DNA of 30,305 bases from assembly GCA_964643965.1 (NCBI GenBank), contig CAZXVH010000062.1, positions 1 through 30,305 on the forward strand, given 5' to 3'. Positions 1 to 7,837 of the stretch are shown here, piece after piece (position 1 is the stretch's first letter; each line of letters begins with the position of its first letter). Under the pieces are notes generated by a model, which saw nothing but the letters and a program-made list of their open reading frames with translations, searched no databases and was not told where the DNA came from. The translations under genes were made by a program, and so were the position numbers. Source of the stretch: GCA-2746795 sp964643965. Lineage in GTDB: Bacteria; Chloroflexota; Anaerolineae; Promineifilales; Promineifilaceae.

Positions 1-133
1 TCCACTGTCCACTGTCCACTGTCCACTGTCCACTGTCCACTATCCACTGTCCACTGTCCACTGTCCACTGTCCACTGTCCACTGTCCACTGTCCACTGTT
101 TACTGTCCACTATCCACCGTCCACCGTTCACTG
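1..133. repeat. Tandem heptamer array (CCACTGT)n
   Basis: About 19 consecutive units of 7 nt, mostly CCACTGT with variants CCACTAT, TTACTGT and CCACCGT. The array continues beyond the left window edge and runs into the stop codon of the adjacent minus-strand gene (TGA at 130-128). Read in that gene's direction the units are ACAGTGG. The same word in the same relation to a stop codon recurs after the plus-strand genes ending at 8535 and 19321. The most degenerate units lie nearest the gene. No coding function is apparent. Confidence 0.95.
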
Positions 134-1699
134 TGTTTGCACAATCCCCGTGGTCACTTCTTCACCCGCTTCCAGACCCGAGATGATTTCAGCGAAGGAG
201 AAATCCATAATGCCTACTTCCACCATCCTCAATTTCGGTTCGCCATTTTCCATGACAAACAGCGCATATTCACCCGGCGACAGTTCACGCAAGGCTTCAA
301 CTGGCACGATGATGGCATTTTTTGCCTGACCACCAATCACTTCAACGGTGGCATTCATGCCTACGGGGAAGGTTTGAGGTTTGTTGAAATGGATGAGTTG
401 TGCAAGGGCGCGAACGGCCGTTACATTACTTTCAGTCGTCAACTGCGGATCAATTTGCACCACCACGCCTTCAAACGTCTGATCTGGCAGCGCATCAAAG
501 ACAACCTCCACCGCATAGTTCAGCCCGACCATATTCATATCAGATTCATCGAGATACAGTTCCAATAGCGGCGTTTCCAGATCGGCGAGGGTGATAAACT
601 CCGCCGTACTTACCGTTTCGCCCACGTTCGCCGCCACCGACATAATCGTGCCCGCCATGGGCGCAGTCAGTACCGTATCAGCCAACGTTTGTTCGGCCGC
701 TGCCAAAGTTAATTGAGCCTGTGCCAAACTCAGGGCGTCAGTCTGCTGGTTGATAAGCGCTTGTTGCAAGCTCAACGCTGCCTGCTGCACATTGATTTCA
801 GCGGCTTCGATTTCTTCATCGGTGGGGCCAGTTTGGGCAGCGGTCAACGCCAGTTCGGCGCTTAACACATTGCTGCGAGCATTCGCGCTGCCGCTGTAAT
901 TCACCCCAGAAGACGCCGAATTCAAATTGGTTTGCGCAATCATCAAGTTCTCTTGTGCCTTGATGAGATTGCGATCTGCGGCTTCCCGTTCATTCTCCAA
1001 AGCGGTCGCTTTTTGCGGGACGCCAAACTCCCACTCCCGGCCAACATCATAGGCGGTGTTGTACGCCGCCTGGGCATCTACCAGACTACGCTGCGCCTGA
1101 TCCAGGTTGATCTGTTGAATGGTCACATTATTGCTGTTGGCCGATTCCGAACCCGCCGCCGCCGAAAAACTGGCTTGGGCAGATACTAAATTCGCTTCAG
1201 CCTGGGCAATCTCGTTTGCGTCTGGCTCCCAGTTGAGCAAATTAGCTAACGCAGATTGCGCCACGTTGAGATTGATACGCGCCTGCTCAACGGTAATATC
1301 GCTCAAGCTGACACCCGCTTCGGTTGCCGTAGGGTCTGTAGAAAATGCGGTTTGTTGGAGTTGTAACTGCGCGTAGGCAACGGCTTGTTGCGCATCCGTA
1401 TCCCGCAATCGTGCCAACACATCCCCCTCAGCCACCTCAGAACCCACACTCACGTTCAATTCTTCAAGCACACCTGCGCTGGGGAATGTCAGCGAGATCT
1501 CGCTGGCAGGAATCACTGTCCCCGCCCCTGTTGCTGAAATTGTAATATCACCACGCGAGGAAACGGCCGTTTGCAATGGCGCTTCTTGCGCTTCAACTTC
1601 TGTCGGTTGGTAAAACCGGCTATAAGCAAAATAGCCGCCTGCTGCCAGCAGCGCCACAACCAGCAACCCAATCCAAAATCCTTTCTTCTTCAAAACCAT
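128..1699 (-). CDS. HlyD/MFP-family efflux periplasmic adaptor subunit
   Basis: Membrane-fusion adaptor of the RND/ABC efflux type, expected to link an inner-membrane transporter to the outside. I place the start at ATG 1699 (523 aa) because AGGAG lies 9 nt upstream; a longer in-frame start at 1774 lacks such a site. Residues about 6-28 form one hydrophobic anchor (FWIGLLVVALLAAGGYFAY). Next comes a biotinyl-lipoyl-like half domain (GTVIPASEISLTFPSAG), a long Ala/Gln/Leu-rich helical coiled-coil hairpin, the second lipoyl half (LTAPMAGTIMSVAANVGETV), a beta-barrel region, and a C-terminal membrane-proximal domain (IIVPVEALRELSPGEYALFV). This order is classic for the family. No partner permease or ATPase is in the window; it may lie further left, downstream of this gene. 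The stop codon abuts the heptamer array. Confidence 0.9.
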   Translation of the reverse strand: MVLKKKGFWIGLLVVALLAAGGYFAYSRFYQPTEVEAQEAPLQTAVSSRGDITISATGAGTVIPASEISLTFPSAGVLEELNVSVGSEVAEGDVLARLRDTDAQQAVAYAQLQLQQTAFSTDPTATEAGVSLSDITVEQARINLNVAQSALANLLNWEPDANEIAQAEANLVSAQASFSAAAGSESANSNNVTIQQINLDQAQRSLVDAQAAYNTAYDVGREWEFGVPQKATALENEREAADRNLIKAQENLMIAQTNLNSASSGVNYSGSANARSNVLSAELALTAAQTGPTDEEIEAAEINVQQAALSLQQALINQQTDALSLAQAQLTLAAAEQTLADTVLTAPMAGTIMSVAANVGETVSTAEFITLADLETPLLELYLDESDMNMVGLNYAVEVVFDALPDQTFEGVVVQIDPQLTTESNVTAVRALAQLIHFNKPQTFPVGMNATVEVIGGQAKNAIIVPVEALRELSPGEYALFVMENGEPKLRMVEVGIMDFSFAEIISGLEAGEEVTTGIVQTQ

Positions 1700-1774
1700 G
1701 TCATCCGACTCCTGAATGGAATTCAACGCAGAGACGCGAAAAATACGCCTGAGGCTAATTATTTTTGATAACAT

Positions 1775-1972
1775 GGAGTATAGGGGGTGAATCAGAAGAA
1801 CTTTTGAAGGAATTGTGTAGATATTGTTAAGACGTCAATACCTGAACAGAGTCAGATCCCAAGATATGTTTACGGATTTTGCCATTTCCATTTCGTGCGT
1901 CAAATTTTCCCGAATTGACATATCGTACTATTTTTGATAAGTACCCGGTGAATTTTGAGAGAGCCAAACCTG
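1775..1972. other. Intergenic gap, nothing recognisable
   Basis: About 200 AT-rich bases between two minus-strand genes. A TATACT hexamer on the minus strand (plus-strand 1776-1781) could be a -10 box for the adaptor gene, but no convincing -35 accompanies it. I see no strong hairpin terminator for the dehydrogenase gene that ends at 1973. Confidence 0.4.
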
Positions 1973-2977
1973 CTAATAGCCGGTTTCCCGGTCAATGAGA
2001 TTGAGCAGGGGTTTACCCTGAAGGTAACGGCGTAGATTTTCGGCAAAAAGGTCGGTGGCGCGTTCGTCGTAGTGGGGGGTGAAACCGCTGGTGTGCGGCG
2101 TGAGAATCACGTTCTCTAACTGCCAGAGCGGGCTGTCAGCGGGCAGCGGCTCCTCTTCAAAAACATCGAGGCCCGCGCCCGCTATCCACCCTTTTTTGAG
2201 GGCGCGGATGAGATCTTTCTCGGCAACTGTGCCGCCGCGCCCGATGTTGATGAAAAAGGCGGTCGGTTTCATGGCGCGGAACAAGCTTTCGTTGAAGAGG
2301 TGGTGGGTTTTTTCGGTGTCGGGCAAGGTGTTGACGATGTAATCGCATTTGGCCACCATGGAGCGGACTGCTTCACCCGGATAAATGCGGTCGGGCAAGA
2401 TGCCCTGGGGGTCGCCGACGCCGGGCAGGATGTATCCCTGGTCTTCAATATGACGGGCGTCTCGTTTGGTGGTTAAAATGGTCATGCCAAAGGGAGTGGC
2501 GAGGCGGGCCAGTTCGCGGCCAATGCTGCCATAGCCTACGATGCCCAGGGTTTGGCCGCGCAGTTCTGTGGGCAGGTATTTTTCCCACCGTTTTTCAGGC
2601 CATTGGCCTTCGTTTTTGACTTTGAACCAGGTGGGCAGGCGGTGCGCCCAGGCCAAAATTTGGGTCAGGGCGTATTGGGCCATGTTGGGGGCGTGGATGC
2701 CGCTGGCGTTGGTGATGAGGATGTCGCTTTGCCAAAAGGGCTGGTCGGTGATGTGGTTGATGCCGGCGGAGTGCAGCTGCGCCCAGCGCAGGTTGGGCGC
2801 GATTTCAGGGCGGGGTAAGCCGCCAAAGGTGTAGATGATTTCAGCGTTAGTGGGGCGGTCTTCAGGATAACGGCCGTTTGGCCCCACATATTGCTCCAGT
2901 TTTATCTCAGATGAAACGGCTTGCAGCTTGTTGAGCAAAGGTTCGGCAAATGGCGCGGTGACAAGAACAGCTATCAT
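1973..2977 (-). CDS. D-2-hydroxyacid dehydrogenase, NAD-binding
   Basis: A 334-aa member of the D-isomer-specific 2-hydroxyacid dehydrogenase family (SerA, LdhA, GhrA relatives), which interconverts 2-keto acids and D-2-hydroxy acids using NAD(P)H. The Rossmann motif is GIVGYGSIG in mid-protein. The catalytic triad of the family is visible: Arg in INIGRGGTV, Glu in GLDVFEEEPLP and His in LTPHTSG. Length is normal for the family. The substrate cannot be read from the sequence. The ATG at 2977 overlaps the TGA of the upstream CAP-domain gene (ATGA, 2974-2977), which indicates translational coupling within one operon, although no functional link between the two products is obvious. Confidence 0.92.
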   Translation of the reverse strand: MIAVLVTAPFAEPLLNKLQAVSSEIKLEQYVGPNGRYPEDRPTNAEIIYTFGGLPRPEIAPNLRWAQLHSAGINHITDQPFWQSDILITNASGIHAPNMAQYALTQILAWAHRLPTWFKVKNEGQWPEKRWEKYLPTELRGQTLGIVGYGSIGRELARLATPFGMTILTTKRDARHIEDQGYILPGVGDPQGILPDRIYPGEAVRSMVAKCDYIVNTLPDTEKTHHLFNESLFRAMKPTAFFINIGRGGTVAEKDLIRALKKGWIAGAGLDVFEEEPLPADSPLWQLENVILTPHTSGFTPHYDERATDLFAENLRRYLQGKPLLNLIDRETGY

Positions 2978-3849
2978 ATTTTTTCCTTAAACTTTTGGCT
3001 GAGGCCATGGCGGGGGAAATAAAAGACAGCGATGCCAAAGATGATGGTGACCAGGGCAGCGATGATGAGCCACAGGCTTTCTTTTAAAGAGTCGCTTTCC
3101 TGGCCGCGGCTGGTGGCGCTGTTGTTGTTTGTGGTCGCTGTTGTTTGTTCATCCAGCTGAAGGTCGGCTATATTCGTGATGGGGGGATTGGCGGCAACCT
3201 GGACGCTGGTAGCGGTGGGGTCTAATGAAGAGGTGGGGCTGGGAACGGCCGTTTCCGAGGTCGGTAGGGAGGTGGGTGGCAGTTTTGTCACGAAGCCGGG
3301 AGAAACAGGTTCATCTTCTGCGCTGGCGTCGTTGTATTTGCCATCTCCTGCGCCAAACATAACGGCCCAATAAATGCGCCCACTTTGTTCGCCAGTAGCC
3401 ATGGCCACGCCAAACTCCACATAATCTTCGCTGGTGAGCAGCCCGTAATGTAAATCGTTTTCAATCCACCATTTCCAGGCGGCGTCTGCGCCACCCAGTC
3501 CACCGTAAATGATTTCAGTGACATGGGCGGTATAACCAGCGCGTTCTGCTCGCTGCTGGGGGTTGGCTCCGGTATCGTCATAATGGCTGATGAACTCGTT
3601 GGCGGCCATGGTCTCGGCAATCCATTGGGCGCCCTGGCGTAAAGAATCGTCCATGAAAAAAGCGGGTAGGTCCAGTTCTTGACGATGGTTATTGATACGG
3701 GTTGCCATGAGAACGGCCGTTTCTGTCGTCGCAGTAGGTTTTGAGTCTTGAGGCGAATTGCGCTCCTGACTTAACGCAAAAGTTTGCCTTGATGGGGCTA
3801 AAAACAGCGGCAGCAAAGCAAACAGCAGTAACAGATATTTTTGTTTCAT
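2974..3849 (-). CDS. Secreted CAP-domain (SCP/PR-1-like) protein
   Basis: A 291-aa protein with an N-terminal signal peptide (KYLLLLFALLPLFLAPS, cleavage near residues 22-26). A CAP domain spans about residues 45-175. The features visible are ISHYDD, an H-E pair (HVTEIIYGG), WKWWIENDLHYGLL and the closing IYWAVMFGAG. These match the CAP/allergen V5-like fold, whose biochemical role is often unknown. A Ser/Thr/Pro-rich linker follows (about 195-245). A C-terminal hydrophobic segment (LWLIIAALVTIIFGIAVFYF) ends in basic residues, so the domain is probably displayed outside the membrane. There is no Shine-Dalgarno sequence; a TGCTAAACT extended -10 lies 7 nt before the ATG, suggesting a leaderless mRNA. 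It is the first gene of a pair with the dehydrogenase. Confidence 0.85.
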   Translation of the reverse strand: MKQKYLLLLFALLPLFLAPSRQTFALSQERNSPQDSKPTATTETAVLMATRINNHRQELDLPAFFMDDSLRQGAQWIAETMAANEFISHYDDTGANPQQRAERAGYTAHVTEIIYGGLGGADAAWKWWIENDLHYGLLTSEDYVEFGVAMATGEQSGRIYWAVMFGAGDGKYNDASAEDEPVSPGFVTKLPPTSLPTSETAVPSPTSSLDPTATSVQVAANPPITNIADLQLDEQTTATTNNNSATSRGQESDSLKESLWLIIAALVTIIFGIAVFYFPRHGLSQKFKEKI

Positions 3850-4136
3850 ATAAGTGAGTTTAGCACATTTGATGGGTTGGTACAGATCTACAAGAATTAT
3901 TTTATGAGAATTTTTGGCATGGTTCAGGTTCGCTTTACACTTTTTACAATACTGACAAAGAAGCGATCATTTCACAAAAAAGCGTCCAGCTAATTTTATG
4001 GACATTTGAACCATACCGGATTTTTCCCATGCAAATGGCACAATTTGCTACTATTTTTCTATCCGCTACGTATTGAGGACGTAAGATAAAAAACCAAAAT
4101 TACCCACTGAATATGTGTGAAGAGGAGGTATAAGTT
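3850..4136. other. Divergent intergenic region, 287 nt
   Basis: AT-rich region between the minus-strand CAP gene and the plus-strand DUF5668 gene, so it should hold promoters for both. The CAP-side -10 is described separately. On the plus strand several -10-like hexamers occur (for example TACAAT near 3945-3950), none with a good -35. GAGGAGGT just before the ATG at 4137 is a strong ribosome-binding site. Confidence 0.5.
3857..3865 (-). promoter_or_regulatory. Extended -10 promoter, likely leaderless, CAP-domain gene
   Basis: On the minus strand TG-C-TAAACT is followed by 7 nt and then the ATG at 3849. That spacing places transcription initiation at or next to the start codon. No ribosome-binding site is present between them. 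Confidence 0.45.
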
Positions 4137-4658
4137 ATGGAGAAACGCGGCTCAATTGTAGGAGGGGTGATTCTCATTTGTCTGGGTGTTTTCTTCCTGT
4201 TATTACAATTTTTCCCCGGTTTGGCCGAGATTGTTAATCTGAGCCAGCAGTGGCCTCTGATTATTCTATTTGCTGGAGTCCTGTTTTTATTGACCGCTTT
4301 ATTTGGCAATCCCCCCTTAGCGATTCCTGGCATGGTGATCGGCGGCACCGGCTTGATTTTGTATTATCAAACTGCCACCGGCAACTGGGCAAGCTGGTCG
4401 TATATTTGGGCGCTGTATCCGGGCTTTGTGGGGCTGGGCATTATTTTGATGCACGGTTTGCAAGGCAATTGGCGGCAGGGCTTGCGTGAAGGGGGTGGGC
4501 TGCTGCTCATCAGTGCTGCCTTATTTGTGGTATTTGGTGCATTTTTTAATGGGTTGGGCGGTCTATCTAAGTTTTGGCCTGTTCTCATCATTTTTGGTGG
4601 GCTTTGGCTGCTCTGGAAAAATCGGCGGGGGGCAGAGAAAGGCAAGAAGTTGGATTGA
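4137..4658 (+). CDS. DUF5668/LiaF-like multi-pass membrane protein
   Basis: A 173-aa integral membrane protein with about five to six hydrophobic helices: IVGGVILICLGVFFLLLQF, WPLIILFAGVLFLLTALF, IPGMVIGGTGLILYY, YPGFVGLGIILMHGL, GGLLLISAALFVVFGAFF and FWPVLIIFGGLWLLW. The repeated pattern of a short helix, a WP dipeptide and a second helix is typical of the LiaI/LiaF-like transmembrane region (DUF5668). The C-terminus is short and basic (KNRRGAEKGKKLD), with no LiaF C-terminal domain. A strong GAGGAGGT site precedes the ATG. It sits just upstream of PspC and PspA genes, so a membrane-stress role is a reasonable inference. Confidence 0.8.
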   Translation: MEKRGSIVGGVILICLGVFFLLLQFFPGLAEIVNLSQQWPLIILFAGVLFLLTALFGNPPLAIPGMVIGGTGLILYYQTATGNWASWSYIWALYPGFVGLGIILMHGLQGNWRQGLREGGGLLLISAALFVVFGAFFNGLGGLSKFWPVLIIFGGLWLLWKNRRGAEKGKKLD

Positions 4659-4743
4659 TGGGGCGTTGGATGGGCGCAACCTTTTGCCCGTGACCCCGTA
4701 TTGATGGTGTAAACAAAACGAATAACTTGTGGAGGTAAACAAG

Positions 4744-4989
4744 ATGAAAAATAAACAATTAGTGCGTAAGCAAAATGATAGGATGGTATTTGGGGTAGCA
4801 GCCGGTTTGGCTGATTATATCGGCGTTGATCCGGTGATTATCCGCCTGCTGTTTGTCCTGCTCACGCTGGCGGGCGCTCATGGCATTCTCATTTACTTGA
4901 TTCTGTTGATTATTATGCCGGAAGAAGATGCGCCTGTAGCCAAAGCACAGCCTTTTGATGAAGAAGAAATAGTGATCAAAGGTATGTAG
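4744..4989 (+). CDS. PspC-domain membrane protein
   Basis: An 81-aa protein consisting of a single PspC domain: a basic N-terminus (KLVRKQNDRM-like; actual MKNKQLVRKQNDRM), then VFGVAAGLADYIGVDPVIIRLLFVLL, with the conserved G-V-x-x-G-L-A-x-Y and D-P-x-x-x-R-L motifs, a second hydrophobic stretch (HGILIYLILLIIMPEE) and an acidic tail. PspC proteins sense or transmit envelope stress in the phage-shock response. I chose ATG 4744 over GTG 4729 because GGAGG (4731-4735) lies 8 nt before 4744, and the longer start would overlap this site. It is followed by small hairpin repeats and a strong terminator, ending the two-gene transcript that begins with the DUF5668 gene. Confidence 0.9.
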   Translation: MKNKQLVRKQNDRMVFGVAAGLADYIGVDPVIIRLLFVLLTLAGAHGILIYLILLIIMPEEDAPVAKAQPFDEEEIVIKGM

Positions 4990-5031
4990 CCCTAAAGGGC
5001 TGCCCTAAAGGGCTGCCCTAAAGGGCTGCCT
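4987..5031. repeat. Three tandem 13-nt hairpin units
   Basis: The unit GCCCTAAAGGGCT occurs three times head to tail directly after the PspC stop codon. Each unit is itself a small stem (AGCCC/GGGCT, loop TAAA). It could stabilise the 3' end of the mRNA or be a variable-number tandem repeat. Confidence 0.9.
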
Positions 5032-5100
5032 TCTAAATAGCTGTCATCTCTGGCACAGGCATCCTGATGCCTGCCTCAATCTCCTGACGCCGGAGTTGCA

Positions 5101-5148
5101 GAAACGGCCGTTTCTCCCTGAATGTGGGTGAGAACGGCCGTTTTTTTT
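5101..5148 (+). terminator. Rho-independent terminator built from two AACGGCCGTT copies
   Basis: The two palindromes at 5103-5112 and 5133-5142 and their flanks pair as GAAACGGCCGTTTCTCCC against GGGTGAGAACGGCCGTTT around a loop of about 7 nt, with one small bulge. An uninterrupted run of eight T follows. It ends the DUF5668-pspC transcript and insulates it from pspA. Confidence 0.85.
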
Positions 5149-5166
5149 ATCCCCCTTTGTTTCGAG

Positions 5167-5172
5167 TATAAT
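5167..5172 (+). promoter_or_regulatory. TATAAT -10 box 6 nt before pspA start
   Basis: A consensus TATAAT lies exactly 6 nt before ATG 5179 with no Shine-Dalgarno sequence between them, so the mRNA would begin at or within a base or two of the start codon. No good -35 is visible because the poly-T tail of the preceding terminator occupies that region. Confidence 0.6.
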
Positions 5173-5178
5173 CCCGGC

Positions 5179-5859
5179 ATGGCATCCTTATTAAGCAAAT
5201 TGAGAACCTTGTTCCGCGCTTCTTTGCATGAAGCCGCTGATAAAGCGCTGCAAAAAAGCGATCTTTCTGTTTATGATGAATATATTCGGGAAGCGGAAGC
5301 GGAAATCGCTGAATTTAAACGCGCCATGGAGCCGATGTTCGCCCAGGTGAAAACGTCTAACCGCCGTCGAGAAGCGTTAGCCACCGAAGCGGTCAAACAA
5401 GATTTGCTGGTAGACCATTACCTGAAAAAGGGCGAGAAAACGGAAGCGATGGTCACGCAAAAGCAGTTTAGCTCCACCATGCAGTTGATCCGCACCTATG
5501 ACGAATCTTTGGCAAAACAGGTATCGGCCGCTGAAACATTAAAAGATGTACAGGTAAAACTTGAAGGGCGGCTGGCCATCGCCAAACAGGAACGAGAGGA
5601 ACTTTCATTTTTGCTTAAAATGGCAAAGGCCAAAGAAATCTCCACACAGGCTATGAAGTCATTGGATGATTTAATGGTCAATGAAGATACAGAAGTGGCT
5701 CAGGCAGCTGAAAACATTCGCCGTCGCCTGGATCATGCCGACGCCGCCTGGGAAATTCAGGCCGGCAGCCTGGACAATCAGCTAAACGATGCCATGCAAA
5801 GTCTAGAAGTGGAGGCAGAATTGGCCGCCCGTATGGAACGCCTGGGGTTAAATGGATGA
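5179..5859 (+). CDS. pspA: PspA/IM30-family coiled-coil protein
   Basis: A 226-aa, almost wholly helical, charged protein starting ASLLSKLRTLFRASLHEAADKA, with the amphipathic N-terminal helix of the PspA/IM30/Vipp1 family (ESCRT-III relatives). Members bind and remodel stressed membranes. Long Glu/Lys/Ala-rich coiled coils cover most of the protein (about residues 25-215). Length matches the family (220-260 aa). ATG 5179 is chosen because TATAAT stands 6 nt upstream and family homology begins here; the in-frame start at 5122 would lie inside the preceding terminator. Its neighbours (DUF5668 and PspC) support an envelope-stress module. The family assignment comes from overall pattern, since the family has few invariant residues. 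Confidence 0.82.
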   Translation: MASLLSKLRTLFRASLHEAADKALQKSDLSVYDEYIREAEAEIAEFKRAMEPMFAQVKTSNRRREALATEAVKQDLLVDHYLKKGEKTEAMVTQKQFSSTMQLIRTYDESLAKQVSAAETLKDVQVKLEGRLAIAKQEREELSFLLKMAKAKEISTQAMKSLDDLMVNEDTEVAQAAENIRRRLDHADAAWEIQAGSLDNQLNDAMQSLEVEAELAARMERLGLNG

Positions 5860-5943
5860 TTGACGATTTAAGGTTGACGATGAACGATTGGCAGAAATCG
5901 TCAATCCGAAATCCGAAATTCAAAATCCAAAATCGTCAATCAT
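5856..5943. repeat. Foldback word repeats between pspA and GT4 gene
   Basis: The left arm ATGATTGACGATTT (5856-5869) overlaps the pspA stop codon. It is the exact reverse complement of 5930-5943, which ends one base before the next gene's ATG. A second 12-nt copy of the right arm lies at 5895-5906. Short words (AATCCGAA, AAAATCC, TTGACGAT) fill the rest. The left arm could pair with either right arm, giving alternative hairpins. Confidence 0.85.
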
Positions 5944-5944
5944 T

Positions 5945-7054
5945 ATGAACATGGCACTTATACATGACTGGATGAATCAGATTGGAGGCGCTGAAGATGT
6001 ATTGGAAGCGTTGGTGGCGTTATATCCTCACCGGCCCATCTATACCTCCATGTATTCCCCCAAGGCGATGCCCACTCACTGGCGGGATTGGGACATTCGC
6101 ACCTCTTTTATTGATCGGCTGCCATTTGCTTACAACCGGCAGCAGCTTTATTTTCCACTGTATCCTTACGCCTTTGAACAGTTTGATTTTCGTGAGTATG
6201 ATCTGGTTATCAGCAATAAAAGTGGCTTTTGTCATGGCGTTATTACCGGGCCGGAGACGCTGCATATTTGTTATTGCCTGACGCCTACCCGCTATGTGTG
6301 GCGCTATCATCAATACGCAGAGCAGGAAAATCTGGGGCGCTTTTCCCGCAAAGTTTTACCGCCCTACCTGACGATTTTGCGCTTATGGGATCGGTTGGCG
6401 GCGGATAGGGTGGATTATTTCATTGCTATATCAGAAGAAGTCCGTCGGCGAATCGCCAAGATATACCACCGAGACTCCGTTATCATTCACCCGCCAGTGG
6501 AAACCAGCCGCTTTCAGCCCGCCAGCCGGGTTGAGGATTATTATTTGTTTGTGGGTCGGTTGGTTCCCTATCGCCGCCTGGATGTATTGATTGAGGCGTT
6601 TAACATCTTAGATCGCCCTTTGCATATTGCGGGCAGCGGCCGAGATCGGGAACGGTTGGCAGCGCTGGCCGGGCCAAATGTGACCTTTCTGGGCTATGTG
6701 CCGGATGAGGATTTGCCGGATTTGATCTCGCGCTGCCGGGCGTTTATGTTCCCGGGCGAGGAAGATTTTGGCATTGCCCCTATTCAAGCGATGGCCGCCG
6801 GCCGTCCGGTAATTGCGTATGCGGGCGGCGGCGCGTTAGAGACGGTGCGGCACGGGCAGACCGGTTGGTTGTTTACGGAGCAGTCGGCGTCGGCGATTGT
6901 GGAAGCGGTGGAATCGTTTGATGCGCGAGCGGTGGATGTGGCGTTTATCAGCGCCCATGCGGCTCAATATGATGTGGCTATTTTCAAGCAGAAGATGGCG
7001 CAGTTTGTGGAAGAGAAGCTGGCTAAGGAAAAACGGCCGTTTCTAACCGACTAA
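5945..7054 (+). CDS. GT4 glycosyltransferase (WbaZ-like)
   Basis: A 369-aa GT-B fold glycosyltransferase of family GT4, probably transferring a sugar from a nucleotide donor to a lipid-linked polysaccharide precursor at the cytoplasmic face. The N-terminal domain starts MNMALIHDWMNQIGGAEDVL, typical of the WbaZ-like subgroup, and includes CYCLTPTRYVWRYHQ. The C-terminal donor domain shows FVGRLVPYRRLDVLIEAF, FLGYVPDEDLPDLISRC and EEDFGIAPIQAMAAGRPVIAY. The second Glu of the usual E-x7-E motif appears to be Gln here. I prefer ATG 5945 (or 5951) because the upstream in-frame extension is low-complexity intergenic repeat. No Shine-Dalgarno sequence is visible. It opens the polysaccharide cluster. 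Confidence 0.88.
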   Translation: MNMALIHDWMNQIGGAEDVLEALVALYPHRPIYTSMYSPKAMPTHWRDWDIRTSFIDRLPFAYNRQQLYFPLYPYAFEQFDFREYDLVISNKSGFCHGVITGPETLHICYCLTPTRYVWRYHQYAEQENLGRFSRKVLPPYLTILRLWDRLAADRVDYFIAISEEVRRRIAKIYHRDSVIIHPPVETSRFQPASRVEDYYLFVGRLVPYRRLDVLIEAFNILDRPLHIAGSGRDRERLAALAGPNVTFLGYVPDEDLPDLISRCRAFMFPGEEDFGIAPIQAMAAGRPVIAYAGGGALETVRHGQTGWLFTEQSASAIVEAVESFDARAVDVAFISAHAAQYDVAIFKQKMAQFVEEKLAKEKRPFLTD

Positions 7055-7111
7055 AAAGAACGATTAAAGATACGAAGGGACAAAGAAAGACAAAACCCTT
7101 TTAGAACAATT

Positions 7112-7789
7112 ATGGAACTTAGACGGTATTGGCACATTTTTAAACGGCGTTGGCTGCTCATCGTGATCCCGGTGGCGATTGTGGCTTTGTTTACCGTGGC
7201 GACTTACCAAAAGCCGCCCCCGTTTTACAACGTGGGCATGCATTATCTGGTCAGCCAGCCGCCCTCCAGCCTGGCCGCCGACGCCGATGAGCAGCGTTAC
7301 TACAATTGGCTCACCTCAGAATACATCGTCAATGGGTTGACGGATTGGGTGAAAGGCGGCAAATTTGCAACGGCCGTTTCCACCGAATTAGCAGAGAGTG
7401 GTATCAACATCCCGGCCGGCGTCATTCAAGGCAGTTTGGCGGCGGACAATGTGCGCAGCAAGTTGGAAATCTCGCTCAACAACCCGGACCCGGAGGCGCT
7501 GTTGGCGATGATCAATGCCGTGACAATGGTGGTGCAGGAGCAGAATGCGGCCGCTTTACCACAACTGGGGGGAGAAACGGCCGTTGTCATCCCTCTCAGC
7601 CAACCTGTTATCAACCAAATTTCGCCTGGCATTCGCAGCCAACTGGATTTGCCCTTGCGTATCCTGGTAGCCTTATTCGCCGGGGTAGGGCTGGCCCTGC
7701 TGGTGGAATATGTAGACCCAACTATCCGTGAATCCCGCCAGATAGAAGCAATAGGCTTAAATATTTTAGGCGAGATACCTAAGAAATAA
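7112..7789 (+). CDS. Wzz/CapA-like chain-length determinant (first copy)
   Basis: A 225-aa protein with the layout of polysaccharide co-polymerases. A basic N-terminus (MELRRYWHIFKRRW) precedes TM1 (LLIVIPVAIVALFTVATY). A central extracytoplasmic region of about 150 residues follows, then TM2 (ILVALFAGVGLALLVEYV) and a cytoplasmic tail ending in LNILGEIPKK. That tail matches the region by which CapA-type proteins contact their cognate tyrosine kinase. It is shorter than classical Wzz proteins, so the coiled-coil portion is reduced. The family regulates polymer length and export. No clear ribosome-binding site precedes ATG 7112. A second copy follows at 7885. Confidence 0.82.
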   Translation: MELRRYWHIFKRRWLLIVIPVAIVALFTVATYQKPPPFYNVGMHYLVSQPPSSLAADADEQRYYNWLTSEYIVNGLTDWVKGGKFATAVSTELAESGINIPAGVIQGSLAADNVRSKLEISLNNPDPEALLAMINAVTMVVQEQNAAALPQLGGETAVVIPLSQPVINQISPGIRSQLDLPLRILVALFAGVGLALLVEYVDPTIRESRQIEAIGLNILGEIPKK

Positions 7790-7837
7790 TCGAAAGATAA
7801 AAAATCCACAGATGGCGCAAATTTTCTTTGCTTTTTT

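Noticed and set aside
1..133. CRISPR-like repeat array
   Set aside because: Repeats are contiguous 7-mers with no unique spacers and no cas genes nearby, so it is a simple tandem repeat.
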